DNA of 64,000 nucleotides from Morella rubra (GCA_003952965.2 CM025853.1:28950415-29014414), one strand, 5' to 3'. Positions 27,201 through 42,012 are shown, counted from the stretch's first letter. Notes: generated by a model from the letters alone, not told the origin. Program-made: numbers and translations.

Positions 27201-27715
27201 TCAAGTAATTCACTAAGTTGGACGCTATTCCGTAAAATGCCATCCTCTCAAATGCTTCATAGCCTGTGACATCGAAAAAAAAGCAATTGCATAATCCCTC
27301 TCATGCAACCCTAACTTTCCAACGAGATGTCATCATAAACACCAAATGCATTAGCTCAACAAATTCGTCAAACAATTTTGTACGAGCTTGCAGGCGGCCG
27401 GAAACCTCTCAAGAGATAAAGGTTTTGTTTTAGCAAAGTACGTACAAGGCCGGATCAATAAACAGACAGAGATACAAATTAAGACCACGTTAAATTGCGA
27501 TAAAATCCCCATTTTGTGAAGTTAAATGCTAAAAGCTGCTCTTTCATTCTAAACTTACAACTGTAATTTTGATCATGAAGCATATAAAAGAGATCAAGAA
27601 GATGATTACCAACAAGGAAAGCACAGGCTTTCCACTTCCCAGTTTTAGATGCAAGTACGGGGCGGCCATGAAGATCAACCGTGCCATCTTGGGTAAAACC
27701 AGCTTTGGCTTCCAT
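24228..27715 (-). CDS. NPF5.1: NRT1/PTR-family proton-coupled transporter, NPF5.1-like
   Basis: Four exons: 27610-27715, 27046-27263, 25836-26392 and 24228-25095, giving 582 residues with all phases closing. NPF proteins are 12-TM major facilitator carriers that move nitrate, peptides or hormones with protons. The ExxER proton-coupling motif is present as EAFERMAFYG at the start of TM1. Other family signatures are NVNNWSGSVWITPILGAYIA, GAGGTKPNISTFGADQFD, VSFFNWWMFSSFLGALLATL and TLFxKQGTTLDR-like FFVKQGTTLDRSLSPNFQIP. The short C-terminus ends in DTSPL. The sequence strongly recalls Arabidopsis At2g40460 (NPF5.1), and the neighbourhood agrees. The substrate is not predictable from sequence. 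The preceding in-frame TTG is not a start; the ATG at 27715 is used. Confidence 0.93.
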
Positions 27716-27800
27716 CAAAGATATTTTTTTTCTTTAATCTTGGAAGTAGGAGAAATAACTGAAAGAGAGACTGCTCTGGGAAGTGGAGGAGGTGGGTGTC

Positions 27801-27809
27801 CTTTTATAG
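27801..27809 (-). promoter_or_regulatory. TATA box of the NPF5.1-like gene
   Basis: CTATAAAAG on the minus strand about 86 bp upstream of the ATG, a strong match at good spacing. Confidence 0.6.
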
Positions 27810-30800
27810 CCGAGCACCAGCGTAAAGCTCTCACAAAATTCACGATCATGCTTACGTGTAACGTCATGACATTGCCGTGTTGGTTCAGACTGTGCTGCTT
27901 ATACACATTTAAGGTTTAATTCCCAATGATCATAGTCATACCAAGAAAAGAGACCCAATAAAGTTGAGCCCAATAGTCAGCAGTGCACTGCCCGTTGTGC
28001 TTGAGAGCTCATTGGGAACACCGCGCTGCATCACCAAATTAGGTGGACCTGAGATGAACTGCAGGAGTAGCTGGCATTGTACATGAACACGCGGACGGGA
28101 CCTGATACAGTTGCTTATGAAGGGTTTATACTAGAATTTCACAACCAAAGCTGTCACGTGCTATGTGTACCTGATGTCTTGGGGCTAGTTAAGAATAAGC
28201 GTTTTTATATATATGTTGCTAATTATTAATTTATAATTAGAAGAAAAATTTAAAGAATAAGACTGATCAGCATGATTATATATATATATGTGCTGTATTA
28301 ATGATGGAATTCATGACTATTATCGATCCCTATATATGGATTACAAGTCACACTTATACGCGTATCGATTTTCCAACACTCGCAATATTCCATTAGCTGA
28401 GTTTAACAGTGTACACAAAAGCGCACAGCCTATTTGTTCTAAAGGGATAAGGACTTACTCTCATGACTACTCGATGGCTCAACGACTACGTTTTACAACA
28501 TTATCCGCGGAGAAGACTTTTTGGTCGAATAGAATTGTCTGTACAAAAAAGGTTATTAAATGCAAAAAGATAAATTTCTTAGCTACATTTATTAGTTATC
28601 TGGAGGGCAGGGGTAGATAAAATTCAGAAAATACGCATGCAACGGCGTCTTATCGCATAAACCAACGCATGACATTTTCACAGGGCCGAGAGTTAAGAGC
28701 CTTATCCACCTAACGGAGCAACTTAGTCGATCCTCCAATCATTGGACTGAAATTCGTGTGTTGGAAAGGCTGTATGCTTAATCCTAGCTAATTAGAAGTG
28801 AGACCTAAATCTTGCTGGCTTTTGTTTTGGGTCTCTTTATTACCTTTTTCTTTTGGTTCTTTTGGGTTGGACTGGGTATGCATATTTATATATATATATA
28901 TATAAAAGGTTTTAGGTAGGTGGAAAAGAGCCACTGATCAATTTAAGGTCCTTTGTAGTGATTATAATGTTGAAACCGAAACGTCGTGGAGTACGAAGGT
29001 GATCTGAGCCGTTCAAAGGCCCTGCTTTTATATATGCCTCGTTTACCGACTTCGGATTAGGAATTGCCCCCACCAACATTGACCGAGTAGTATCAATGAC
29101 ACAGCGAGTTATGTGCTTTGCTTTTTCTGCCAATCATGTTTTAATTCCATATCGTGGCCAAACTGGGTCGGCTGGCCCGGTTATAGTGATATTAGGAACC
29201 CACTTGCACAGACACCGCGCACTATAGCACTCTAGCGCGCCTTTGCCTTTGCTTTCCCACCTCCTTTTAGTCAGTAGCAATTAGCAAATATGTGCCACTG
29301 ACGGCTTTAGATATTTTCAACAGATTATTGTTCCCAATCAAATCCCTATAAAATTGACTAATAAACGCAACTAGTACTTCGTCTGGTCGACGACATATTT
29401 TTCATTTGTTTTTAAGGACTCATGAGTCATGGGATGCCTGTGTCCGTCTATTTGACTCCATACAATTAAGTGCAGGATTCTTTCCTCGATCGATAGTATT
29501 AGGGAATCCTGTACATGGCGTGGATCCAGTGGTATCTCGAAGAGAAACGTATATATGTGATATGTGGCTGTGGCTTCGCCCGTACTTAGTGCCCCAGTTG
29601 GTACCAAAACCTAAGGTACTTTGGCTCTGCAATAATTCGTGGCATATGCTAAAAGAAACTTTGAATAGTCGGGGGCTGCATATTGTGCCCCATTTGATAC
29701 GACGGGCTTTGGCTCATAGGACCCTGAAAGTCTAATCCGCGCGAGGATAATTTACCAAAATCTCATGGAATATCGATTTGCAGTCTGACTCTCTGAGCTG
29801 AATTAATCCGACCTTAAAATGGCTAGAGTCGCTTTTCTTTATTTTTCTACTATATATGCGTAAGATATTATATATTTACGGATAGTACTCCAAGAAAATA
29901 CATATATATTAATATATATTCAGCTTGCAGATTTATTCTTTGGCCTCTTTAAATATATATATATCATGAAAATACATGTATGCGCAGTGGCCAAAGAGTT
30001 CCAGTACCATTATTGCAACTCGATGTCCAATAATGTAGAGAATGCATGTTTGAATAGGAAGGCAATGGACCACCTTGAATTGGCTTTATTGCCTGCTATA
30101 GGCTAGCTTGGGGCAGACATGGACGAATCATCCTTGGAATGAATATCCAATCTTTTTCGAATCTTAATTAGGCGAGAAAGAATCTGTACGTACGTGTGAT
30201 TCAATGCAATGCCTTATCAATGTCATGAATTGCAACCTCCAATGGTTGCCTTTGTATGTTGACAGAAAGTTGCAGCTTAGCTAGCTGCCCCAAATTAAGG
30301 ACGCCATCATCAAGGTTTATAGGGGAAATTATATCTTGGACCTTTAACCTCGATTTTGCTTGGCTAATTATATTCCCAATTAGGACGTATCTCAGAAAAG
30401 GAAGGTCCATTGATCCATGCACGCATGTCCTGGACCAATTATATTACCCAAAACCGATGCCATGTGATCCTTCTGGAACTGAGTAGAAAGAAGACTAGTA
30501 AATCTAATCACAAGGAGCTTTAGGCCATTAATTCCGTGATGTACTTTGGTCGACCTTTGATTAATTAACTTCGTGGCAGACCTTTATTCTCCTTTTCCCA
30601 CTTCAAGTCCAATTGATTGCAGCTGATTTATTCCATAAGATATTGTTAATGATACCATCCATTAATGATGAACTCACGATCAGTTTTATTTTCTTGGGCT
30701 TGCATTGCTAATTGCTTGTTGCATGGCATTGAGGGCAGACAGACGGCATCAGCAACAGCAACATTCAGCCAATTACTATTCCAACGGTGGTTATATACTC

Positions 30801-33800
30801 TTAGGCTTATATAAGGACGTTCCGATTGGATTCCGTCTAATATTTATGTGGCCAGAAAGAAAGAAAGTACTGAAAGCAACTCATTAAGTTTTGGTGTCTA
30901 GTTTTGATGTAAGACGAGACTTCTGGAATGCCCCCAAACCCCCATGCACTGGGGAAATATTACTTGTTATAAGACTCTTTCCTAGCTAGCTTCAAAATGT
31001 CGTCCAATGAGGGATCAAGGATGAATTATGATAACAGACAGACAGCTCTCACCTCTTTGCGACGTACGTCTCGGACATTGACACTGCATGGTGTGGTGAC
31101 AAGCCTTCTCTTTCTATCACAGACGTTTAAGTGATTGGCTAAGGGTACTCAAACAAAAAATCCCTGAAAGCAAATGGGACATTGTCTTCTACTGCACGTT
31201 ACATTATATTGAACATCTTTATCAGTAACTCCAACATAATAAATAAAGGACAGAAATATATGTGCAGTATATTCCTTTCAATGTCTTGAGCATCAATATT
31301 GGTCGAGAATCAATAGATCAAGCTCCCTGGTCTTATTTCAATTTCCATTTGGATCCCATCCAGTTGGGATTCGTGAATTAGTTTGCTCTCTCTCAATTGG
31401 CCGCTTGGGACGTTGTTACTTAATTTGGCGGGATTACGGAGATCAGACCCAAATACGACCTCTCTCTAGATATTCTAGAAGATAAGAAAAATATTGCACT
31501 CCAGTACGCACCGCAGAATTAATTGCCATTGAACTTTCAATTTCGGGTGACAAGGAGTTGTCAATTTGAGCTGCATTAATTGCAACTTGCAATAATGCTG
31601 ACAACAGAAGACGACCGAATAGTATTAATATTGAATTTGACACAAACTAACGGAAGGCAATATCAAGGTATGTATAGCTAGCAGCAGAGTGGGAGGAACG
31701 GTAAATATGAAGACGAAATATTAAAACCCTCATGGTGAACTTATTTTGTCCGCTCTCTAAAAGCATAAGCATACATATGCACCGATCGAATCAACAGAAA
31801 AGGTCATCTCCTGCCGTCCAATAAGGGTTATTATTTAGTTTGCTACGGACTTTTTTTTTTTTTTTTTTTATCTCATCTGCTAGCTGAAATGGATTCTAGA
31901 ACGTCTGTCAAGATGAAGAGCAGGTGGAAAGAAAATGTGGTAGGTCAACTGCGATTATAGTGCTGCGCATGCATTCTCGATCACAGATAAAGCTGGTGCA
32001 CGCATGCACTGATGCAATTAACCAATAATTCACTTTCTTTATCGTTCCTAATGATGGCCTTTGCCATGGTCATGACTCATAAGCTAGCAGCTCTATCGAA
32101 AAGTCGCCTGTTCAGCCACAAAATGCCCTAAGACATGACCAGCAGCTAGCCCCAAAAGCATATGCATGGCTCATAACGTGGCCGTAATAAAACTCTTTTC
32201 CCCCATTGCTCCTGCCTCCTGAGTGTGGAAAAACATGATGGCTTTTTAAGTCATAAGCTCGCTCAAACCTCAGGTGACAGTGTCTGATGGGATTAATTTT
32301 TTTGGAAATAGTTTCGAAGTAAATTAAAGAAGAAAAGGCGCAAGTGCGTACAATTCTAATTCCTTCCACCCATTTTTTATTCATAATAATGCCAGCAGCC
32401 CAGCGCTGCTGCTAGTAATTGTTTTGACTTCTCATATACGAATAGGTCCCTCTAATCCCGCTCCCATAATATTACGAAATCACCCATCATTGGTTGCCAC
32501 ACATACTTCTTCTACAGACCCAATCTTTAGCTTTAATCCGTTGGATTGTAAGGTCATTGTGCCGTTTTTCCAACTGGACTCACGATTTTTGTCCAATTAG
32601 AATGAATTTGGGCCTGAATAGCCGCATCTGCGGCCCATTCATCTGGGGACGTCTGGTGCGAACACTTCTCTGCCCATGCAGTATCGGTTTAAAAGCAAAC
32701 CCAACCCAAATCATGGCCGGGCCTGGAAAGGTCTCTCAACGCCCCCAGTTTGGGCTTCGTTGGGCTTTGTAGTTGACTTAGGCAATAAAAAGGCGAAAAG
32801 CCAGTTTCGATGGACAAGGGTAAAGGGTTGAGGGTCTCTAATCCGAATATCACGCGGCCTCCTGTAGGCTGAAGCTGAAAAAAGCCGATTCTTTGGAAAC
32901 CAACGCTCGCGGCTCGCTTGAATGAACCAAAAAAAAAAAATTAAGAAAACCAAGGATCAACTGCTAAACAATATCAGCACTCATATCTTCCGATCCCCAA
33001 CGTGAGCTTGAGAATAAGAACTAAACAGAGATCAAGAGTTTTAGCTTTATTTCCTTGGTTTTTTTAACATTTAATGATAGAATTGGAGTCCCAATCCTTC
33101 CAGATCCCGGCCCATCCCCAATTTGCGCCCACAGGCAACAAGGGGTTGAAATATACTTCTCCAGTTAGAAAGTTCGTCACAATTATCTTTCTTTCGTTCT
33201 TGATTTGATCACGACAAACTGAATCGTAGAGTCTGATGCATAAAAGTAGTCCACATGCAAGATGGGTCTGATCATTAACCAAGGTGGCTTTTTGCAACAA
33301 GAGTCTGCCATCACCAAATGGTCCAAATCAGTAGTTGGTCCTGCATATTTGTCCAGCGCAAATGTTCTTGATTGTCTGTCGGTGGAAGAAGTGGAAAATC
33401 TATAAGAGATGACAAAAACAGAATTGGGAAACTATCACCAATCTCTTTCAGCGATATAATATTTACATTTCGGTGGAAGCTGCAGTGGAAAATCTATAAG
33501 GGAAGTGACGTGAAGAGATTATCAACTGAAAATAAACAGTAAAGCGTTCACTGGAATCAACTATATAGATCCAATCATTGCCAAGTATTAGGCGCTATTG
33601 CCACAGATCTTTTGGGAGAAAAGTAGTGCCACTATGTTTCAATGACCCACCCTTACAACAGAATTGACATGAAAATGACCACGTTCTCGGTTCTCAAATA
33701 AACTGGATAAAAATACTGACACAACAGGGCAATTGTTTACCTTCTGATGTGAAACTAGTGACCTACAAAACAATGGTAAATATGAAAAGTGAACGGGAGT

Positions 33801-34290
33801 GACCTTTAAAGGTTCCCAAAAAGAAGAACATTTCCATGTGAAGTGACCCTTCCTCATGCGCACAGACAAAAATTAGCTGTACGTAGACTGCAGAATAAAG
33901 AAGCACAACGAACCACGCGAGGGATTCTTCTCTCATACATTATCACTTTAGGACAGAAGGAAACTGCTAGGAAGTCATAGTGACAAGAAATAATCTAATC
34001 AAAGCAACAGGACACTGTAAAAGTGGGGGGGAAATTAAAGGAGAAAGTATAGTGAATATAGCGCCATGTGGGGAAAACGAGTAGTCAGTGCGGCTTCAAT
34101 TTCAATCCAATAATTGCCATCTTCGTGGACAAGGATTGACGTATAGGAATCACTAGCTAGCAGCTTGGTTGGTCATCACAGCTTATTATTCCTTTGTTAA
34201 TGAAAACGTGGGATGGTGATCGGTTCAGCGACCATTGTGATTCTGTGTGCTTATAAGCCAATGCCTATCGGTGCTTGATAGAAGTGAAGC
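27810..34290. other. 6.4 kb intergenic region between divergent NPF and peroxidase genes
   Basis: No ORF with a recognisable domain on either strand. It is AT-rich with TA microsatellites (for example near 28895) and poly-T near 31850. It holds the NPF promoter at the left and the second peroxidase promoter at the right. Confidence 0.6.
34252..34257 (+). promoter_or_regulatory. Possible TATA box of the second peroxidase
   Basis: TATAAG 34 bp before the ATG at 34291. The spacing would leave almost no 5' UTR, so either the leader is very short or this is not the TATA box. Confidence 0.3.
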
Positions 34291-35700
<1,410 letters not shown>

Positions 35701-36304
35701 ACACTATTTGGATACGCAACTAGAACTCTGAAGTATTGTGTGCATGTAAAATAATTGAACCACACTTTTCTGCCCAAAATTTGTGCAATCTCTTTTAGGA
35801 TTTCCCTGTTTATCAATAAAACTTGTACTTTATATGCGAGGAGCGGTTTATGGATGAAGCTTTTTATTAAATGTATTTTATTAGCTTCAATAATTTTGGT
35901 TATAGGAAGTGCCGCCGTGGCTGAGAACTCACTCAATAATCTTTTATCACATAAATTCCAAATTTTGATCCGAGAATTATCAGAGTGTCCTCTTGAAATT
36001 ACTTCTCTTAAAGACTTGAGAAGTCGAGGTATTACGTACGCCTTGTGGTGACTGGTTTCCTGACTCTCATCAGAGCCAAAAACAGCATGTGATCCTCCAT
36101 GACAAAATTGCACAGAGATCAGTACAGTGCCTACTGCAATCTACAGAATATGCCCTTACAAATGGAAGTAAAGTATTTATCTACGAGAGAATGGTACTTC
36201 ACCAGTATTTGTCAAAGCTATCCTATGTCACTATACAGGGAATATTTGAGGGTTAGGCTGTCTTGATTGCTTATCCCAAATGATATACTTTAACTCTCTC
36301 TTGT
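35701..36304. other. Convergent 3' flanks of peroxidase and Sororin genes
   Basis: This stretch holds the two 3' UTRs. No further gene is visible. Confidence 0.5.
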
Positions 36305-38211
36305 CTACTCTAACTTGTCACCTGACTCAACCTCTTCCTCTTCGAGTTGGAAGGCATCAATCTCTGCAAAATATTCTCTCTGCTGCTTAATGAAGTCTTG
36401 AGGTAAGTCGTGATATGAAACCTCCACATGATGCTGCTTCTGCAGAAAGATCACAAGCCAATTGGAAGTACAGCTAATTAACTAATCATGTAGGATCTTA
36501 TTGAAATCGGATTTAAGATCCACAAATGAACAAGCAAGCTTTGCAGATATGAAATAGCATATGGCATAATACAGGTAAGAACACTGGCATAATGCAACAG
36601 GTAAGAACACTGAATATTGAGAGACAGTTAACATGGTTAGGTAATATTTTCCCCACTTCAGCAGTAAAAGTTTGCACTTTCTGTAGATCCTGGCCACTGT
36701 TATAGACACACCGTATATGTGACAAACATAGAATACACCTTAATAGCAAAAAGACTGCTTCCATTTTAGGAACCTATACTCTTTAAGGAAGTAAGATGCA
36801 TAAGCTATATTTATCCCTTCTATAAATAAAAAGGGAGAACAAAGGAAAGAACCAAAAAAACCATTTGAGCTGAGTTGCATTAATGCAAGGGTGGCAACCC
36901 CAATCTTGTATAGTATTGTTACTCGGTCTGACATTGTGACTTGACTTCTTAAAAAATTAAAAAGTTGGAAATGAATATCCTGCCCAATACAAGAAATTTG
37001 AGATAAAAAGTGTTTAGAATACCTTCTTCGGAGGTGCTGTACAGGCCTTGGATTGACCTTTTTCTCTATCTTTCCTTATGTTGTTCCTATTTGAAGGCAA
37101 GGAAGATACATAACAGTGTTAACAAACAAACTCCGCAATGAAATAAAATCACTTAGTTACCGTCAGAGGTGTAGTAGCCCTGATACCTCAGAATTAGACT
37201 GTCAACAATGAAGTACAAGATAAAGTAAAAACAGCATAGTATAATTCTACATAGAACAAAAGCTCATTGTGTATTTAAAACTCTTCGTCCAACCATTACA
37301 GCTAACAGAAGCAATGAGATCTCACTTCACAGGGATGGATAAGACTTCAAATTTTCAAGTCCCCTGCGTCTTTATATATTCAATAATCACCAGTGTCACA
37401 GACCAGGGCACCTCAAGATGTTCAGGGTACAGAACTTAAAAGAGTTTTTCATGCCTTCAACTCAAACTGCTTTAAGCCTATGCTGTGCCTAGTTTCATTA
37501 GTGTTTCCCAAATTGGGACGGATGGTTCAGTAACACTTTAGAATACATTAGCTCTGCAACAATCGTCAATGTATAAGATACGACACTTCCAGGGGAACTG
37601 TAATTGCTTGACTGATCAGCGATCATCGCAAAATTACATGCAAGTAGAAGTCAGCGACTTACCGAATATTTTGGGTCTTTACTGCGGGCGGGCAACTTGA
37701 AGGCACAACAATTGCCTTTTCTTTACTCTTTCGTTTATCTGCAGCCTTTCTTCGAGCATAAACTGAAAAAGGCTCAGATATCTCGCCCTCAGCAGTACCT
37801 AAACCCAGAACAAATGAAATAGAACGTTCAATTAGGAATGAACAAGAACACTCCCCTTCCCAGCGCAAATAAAACTTACTCTCATTACATACAACATTCC
37901 AAGACCAAAAACAAAATCACAAACCGAACGAACCCTAGTTAAGAATCCCCAATTCAATGCAGACAAAAATCAAAATGAGAATTACCATGAGCGGACGAAA
38001 CATTGACCGGCGGCCGGGATGGCGTGGAATCGGACCTAGGGTTGACGTTGTCAAGATCATTGACAACATCGGAATTCGTGGTAGGGTTTGAGAGATTGGG
38101 TTTAAGAGTGGGTTTAGCAGTCGTAGCGGTGGTGAGGTTGGTAGAGTCGGAGAGGGGCTTTCTCAATCTGAGGAGGCTTCGATGTTTCTCAGCTCCCTTT
38201 TCTGACTTCAT
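36305..38211 (-). CDS. Sororin-like sister chromatid cohesion protein
   Basis: Four exons: 37986-38211, 37663-37798, 37023-37086 and 36305-36439, giving 186 residues with all phases closing. The ATG at 38211 is the first in frame; the upstream extension begins with TTG. The protein is basic and mostly disordered: an N-terminal MKSEKGAEKHRSLLRLRKPL, a Ser/Thr/Pro-rich middle, a Lys/Arg-rich EPFSVYARRKAADKRKSKEK and a C-terminal FIKQQREYFAEIDAFQLEEE. The last segment, with its YFAEIDAFxL core, is the conserved C-terminal Sororin-type motif in plants. Sororin protects cohesin on chromatin against WAPL. Gene order also matches At3g56250, the Arabidopsis Sororin as I recall. The identification rests on the C-terminal motif plus context. 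Confidence 0.72.
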
Positions 38212-38604
38212 TTGCCTTGTTACTCTCAACTCTCAAGAGTTTTTACTCTTCAGGTATGATGTTATTCCAATGCTCTGTTATACAGGGGTAGTTGTTTGTG
38301 AGAGACTTACGAAGAGGGAACGAGGGTCGGTGGGACGGAGCGTTGAGGTCCTGAGGAAGCTACTTCTGGACTGGCGGGAATTTCTGGTTGAAGAAAATTG
38401 GTTCAAACGAATCAGACCGAGACGGACAGGAAGCGACTTTGGAGCCGGAGCAGGACTCGGAGTCGGGGTCGTGGAGAGCTCTGGATGTTTCGTTCCTCAT
38501 GACTCACGAGGTGTAGCCAACAATTTACACACTCCTCAGTTGGGCCTTAGAGACTCGGATCGGATCCCATGACGGACCAGCTTATGATTTGTTACATTGT
38601 GTGT

Positions 38605-39996
38605 AAAAAATTGGCAATATGGTCACTAAGTTTATATTACGCCGATGATTTAGTCATTATATTTTATTTTTTTACTATATGGTCACTCAATCCATACCCT
38701 CGTGACAATTTGGTTCTGCCGTTAAACTTCCGTCAATCCATTTAACGGAATGTCCTGCCACGTCAGCCAAATTAACACGTTAGTCATAATCTTTAAGCAA
38801 AACATTTCGTTTAATTATGTCAATTAAAGGAAAACTAACAATATGGTCTCTAAGTTTCATTTTTTTATATTATGGTCACTAAGTCTATACTCGTGTGACG
38901 ATTTGGTCTTCTGTCCATATTCCGTCAATCCATTTAACGGAATCCAATGCCAAGTTAGCCTTAAACACCTCACCAAAACACGTCATACAGATTAACCACG
39001 AGATAAAACTATCTTTTTGTATGTAAAAAAAGACTACTTTTCGATTAAATTGACGTAATTTTTAAATAAAAATACAAAAATCTGAAATCAATAGTTGTTA
39101 AGTGAAATGTGACAAAAATAATACCTAAAAGTTACTCCTGTAATTAAAGTGTGGTAAGTGTTTATATCACTTAATAAAAAGATAACAGTCTAGAAGTGAA
39201 ATTTCTGCATTGACTCATGTCTATGTGGCATCAAAGGTTGTCGATATTCAAGCAAAACTCTATTAATATTAGCAAAGAAAAAAAATTATTATAACTCACT
39301 AAGATATTGGCGGAGCCCTGTGTAGATGTGACAAGAGCTAAAAAAGAAAGAAATATATATATATATATATAATATATATATATATATTATATATATATAT
39401 ATATATCATGATTTCCTTTCATGTAATACATAAATGATAGGAGATATCCGAAAAATTATTCCTTATGGGCATTAGTAGATTCTAAAGATAGTCAATTGTC
39501 TCATCTCTTATCATCTTTTCCATACCTCGAAACCTAATTAATTTTCTGCTTTAGTAGGTTATGATCTATATAATAAACTCAATCTCATCATCAATCATGC
39601 TATCTTTGCTGATCCACTTAACTACCACATGATAATATCACTTCTTTTTAAGCAAACGAATATAAATTTTCATTGCTTATATAAAAAAAAGAATATAAAT
39701 TTTTGTGAAGTAGAAATATATTATTATATTAGGAACAGAGCTAATGCCAATGGATTTATAGTATGAACGTAAATGGAAGTTGGAGTCACTTGTGTTTGCG
39801 AGTCAAAATTGTCATAAAATAACTAAATATAAAAATATAACTCATCATTTTTTTTAGATGTAGTGACATAATATATATAGAAGAACCATATCGTCACACG
39901 AGTATAGACTCAATGACTAAAACCTAAAAAAAATAAATTTAGTGACTATTTTGTCAATAGATCATAAATCTAGAGCTCAAATTGTCAATTTTTTTT
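38605..39996. mobile_element. MULE-like element with long, partly duplicated terminal inverted repeats
   Basis: The left terminus ATTGGCAATATGGTCACTAA (38610 on) is mirrored at the right by ATTGACAATTTGAGCTCTAG read on the minus strand from about 39989. Inner parts of the arms share CTATACTCGTGTGACGAT (about 38885 and, inverted, 39893-39910). The left arm is present twice: CGTCAATCCATTTAACGGAAT occurs near 38731 and again near 38925. The interior is AT-rich with a long TA tract. There is no transposase ORF. A poly-T run at the right end hides any target duplication. Superfamily is inferred from the long TIRs only. Confidence 0.5.
39354..39408. repeat. Interrupted (TA)n tract
   Basis: About 55 bp of almost pure TA in the interior of the inverted-repeat element. 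Confidence 0.9.
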
Positions 39997-40626
39997 TTTT
40001 TTTTTTTAAGTCAGATTCGATGTATTCAACTAATCTGAAGCCTGAAGCATGGTTGAGACGGTTTGGGCCAAACTGGTTATTCCATGGCAACCCAAGCGTG
40101 GCCCAGTCGCCCACAAGAAAATCTGATGGACCTTTCAAATTACGTTTAAGCATTTGGAACGCGTAGCTCGAGAAACATTAGCCAGCCGTTAGTTTCTCAC
40201 AAAACCACATTTGTCTGTGTACTCTGCTTCTCAACTTCCAAATATCGCAACGGGAATCTCAGTGTTCAATTAAAATATTGTCGAGGGGTCAAGAAAACAC
40301 CTTTTCAGATCACTTTCCGTACAGCTTTTATGTTCCTGGCATCTTGCTCAGATTAATTGGCAGTCCATACTACTTTCAAAGTATCACCGAACAGGCTTAG
40401 AAAAAAAATAAATCACCCAACAAATTGACAAATCGCATTCATTCGATGGATCCACTGGCCGCTTCAGCCTTCAATCAATGGTTTGGCCGGTAGTTTTTTC
40501 CCCCTATGATAATTTTGGCTCCTTAATCACGCACGTGCACATCTGCAGATTCCCCACTTTACCTGCAATAAGTGGTTTAAGATGAAATCTATATGCCGAT
40601 TTCGGCCAAGCGCATATATCATAGCG

Positions 40627-40661
40627 TTGAAACTTGAAACTTGAAACTTGAAACTTGAAAC
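40627..40661. repeat. TTGAAAC x5 tandem repeat
   Basis: Five perfect tandem copies of a 7-base unit, about 360 bp upstream of the HIG1 ATG. Confidence 0.92.
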
Positions 40662-40889
40662 ATCTTTAGCACCTAGACTTTCATCTGACGGCTAGTAGCA
40701 TGTAGGGCAGGTAAGCGAAGCAACAGTACTCAAAACATGTATCAGGCAGACAGGCACTAACAAAAACCGGATAAGGTAAGCCTCTAGTTTAAAACTTCCA
40801 GTGGTTTAGGGAAAGAGAGAAAAAGTAAATCAAGGGGCCACCACCGACATACGAAAGTACGAAACCACGTTTTTCAACGTAGAGTCACT

Positions 40890-40896
40890 TATAAAT
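40890..40896 (+). promoter_or_regulatory. TATA box of the HIG1-domain gene
   Basis: TATAAAT 131 bp upstream of the ATG at 41021, consistent with a leader of about 100 bases. Confidence 0.5.
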
Positions 40897-41020
40897 GCCA
40901 ACAGGCCCAACCTCCCATGCCAACCACTTCCACCCCGCTCATTCTTGTTCGCTGGTTTACTGAGTACTCAGTTAAAGAAAGTAAAACCAAGGACCAGCTA
41001 AAGAAGAAAAAGAGAGATTG

Positions 41021-41498
41021 ATGGAAGCAATTCGGGCATGGGTAACTGAACACAAGCTCACCAGCATTGGTCAGTAGTAACCCTCTTTGTCAATTAGCAT
41101 AATCTTCTTTCTGTCTTTCTTTTCTTTTTTCTTTTTTTTGAGATTTGCCAGCAGCTAGCTAATAAATGATATCATGAAATGGCTGCAACAGGAGCACTCT
41201 GGGCGTCTGGAATGGGAGCATCGCTAGCTTATCCACGTACAGGACCTCCACTGAAGCCAAGTCTTCGGCTAATTCATGCCAGGTACTTTTCCATCTCTTC
41301 TCTTCATGGCCTAAATTATCATGTCCTAATTTTAGACGAAGTGAATCCTTTTACATGTAAGATACTAAAATATACGTCTGTCTTATTGTGGCAAGGATGC
41401 ATTCACAAGCCTTAACCCTGGCGGTGCTCTCCGGCGCAGCCATCCATCACTACTACGAGAAGCACGCCAAGGAACAAGAGAATGCTTCTCCCAAGTGA
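41021..41498 (+). CDS. HIG1-domain (hypoxia-responsive) small membrane protein
   Basis: Three small exons: 41021-41069, 41192-41282 and 41396-41498, giving 80 residues; the splice phases close exactly. It begins MEAIRAWVTEHKLTSIGALW. Two hydrophobic segments are present (about residues 16-28 and 52-64), separated by the HIG1 loop. The loop contains LIHARMHSQ, matching the HIG1 HxRx3Q core. HIG1 proteins sit in the inner mitochondrial membrane and help assemble or stabilise respiratory complexes (Rcf1-like). Plant members such as At3g05550 are called hypoxia-responsive. At 80 residues it is somewhat shorter than those I recall, mainly at the termini. The gene is easy to miss because no exon exceeds about 100 bp. 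Confidence 0.8.
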
Positions 41499-42012
41499 GA
41501 CAGACCGATCAGAGGGATCAGTTGTATGCGATTTTTGGGTCTTAGGGGCCCTTCTTTCCTTTCTATGATACTGGGAAACACGTAGAACGGAATTAGAGTT
41601 CCATACTTCGAGTTCCATGCCTATGTGGATCGTGAGATATTGTGTTGTAACTAGAGATCAACAAAAACTGCTTTAATATCAATGATAATTTGTCTTTTGC
41701 TGATGAAGTTAAGGTCCCGTTGCTTTTGCTTAATTTGTCATGTTTTTTTCTCGGCTCTTGTTACGAGTACATATATATAATCAACCCCAACGTGAAGAGA
41801 TCAAAGATGAACAGGGAAGAAAGGGTAAAATACAAGAACCAAATTTGGGTTGTTCACAACTCGTCCGCTAATTGAGTTCAATTCCACACACCTAATTTTC
41901 TCCCCAAATCTTCAAATCTTGCTTGTTTCCAGAGTCATATTCTGATAGATGCGAAAGGAGTTTCGAAGATATTCATGCGAAGCTAAATAGGAAGCGTGGG
42001 AATTAAAGGCAG
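41499..42012. other. 3' flank of the HIG1 gene
   Basis: It contains the presumed 3' UTR and non-coding sequence. I see nothing else. Confidence 0.4.

Larger units (their letters stand above)
38212..41020. other. Intergenic region between divergent Sororin and HIG1 genes
   Basis: It is dominated by an inverted-repeat transposon at about 38605-39996. To its right is a 7-bp tandem repeat, then the HIG1 promoter. Confidence 0.6.

Noticed and set aside
38003..38572. 189-codon plus-strand ORF over the Sororin first exon
   Set aside because: It is antisense to Sororin exon 1 and its 5' flank, with no known domain. The minus-strand model closes in phase over four exons.
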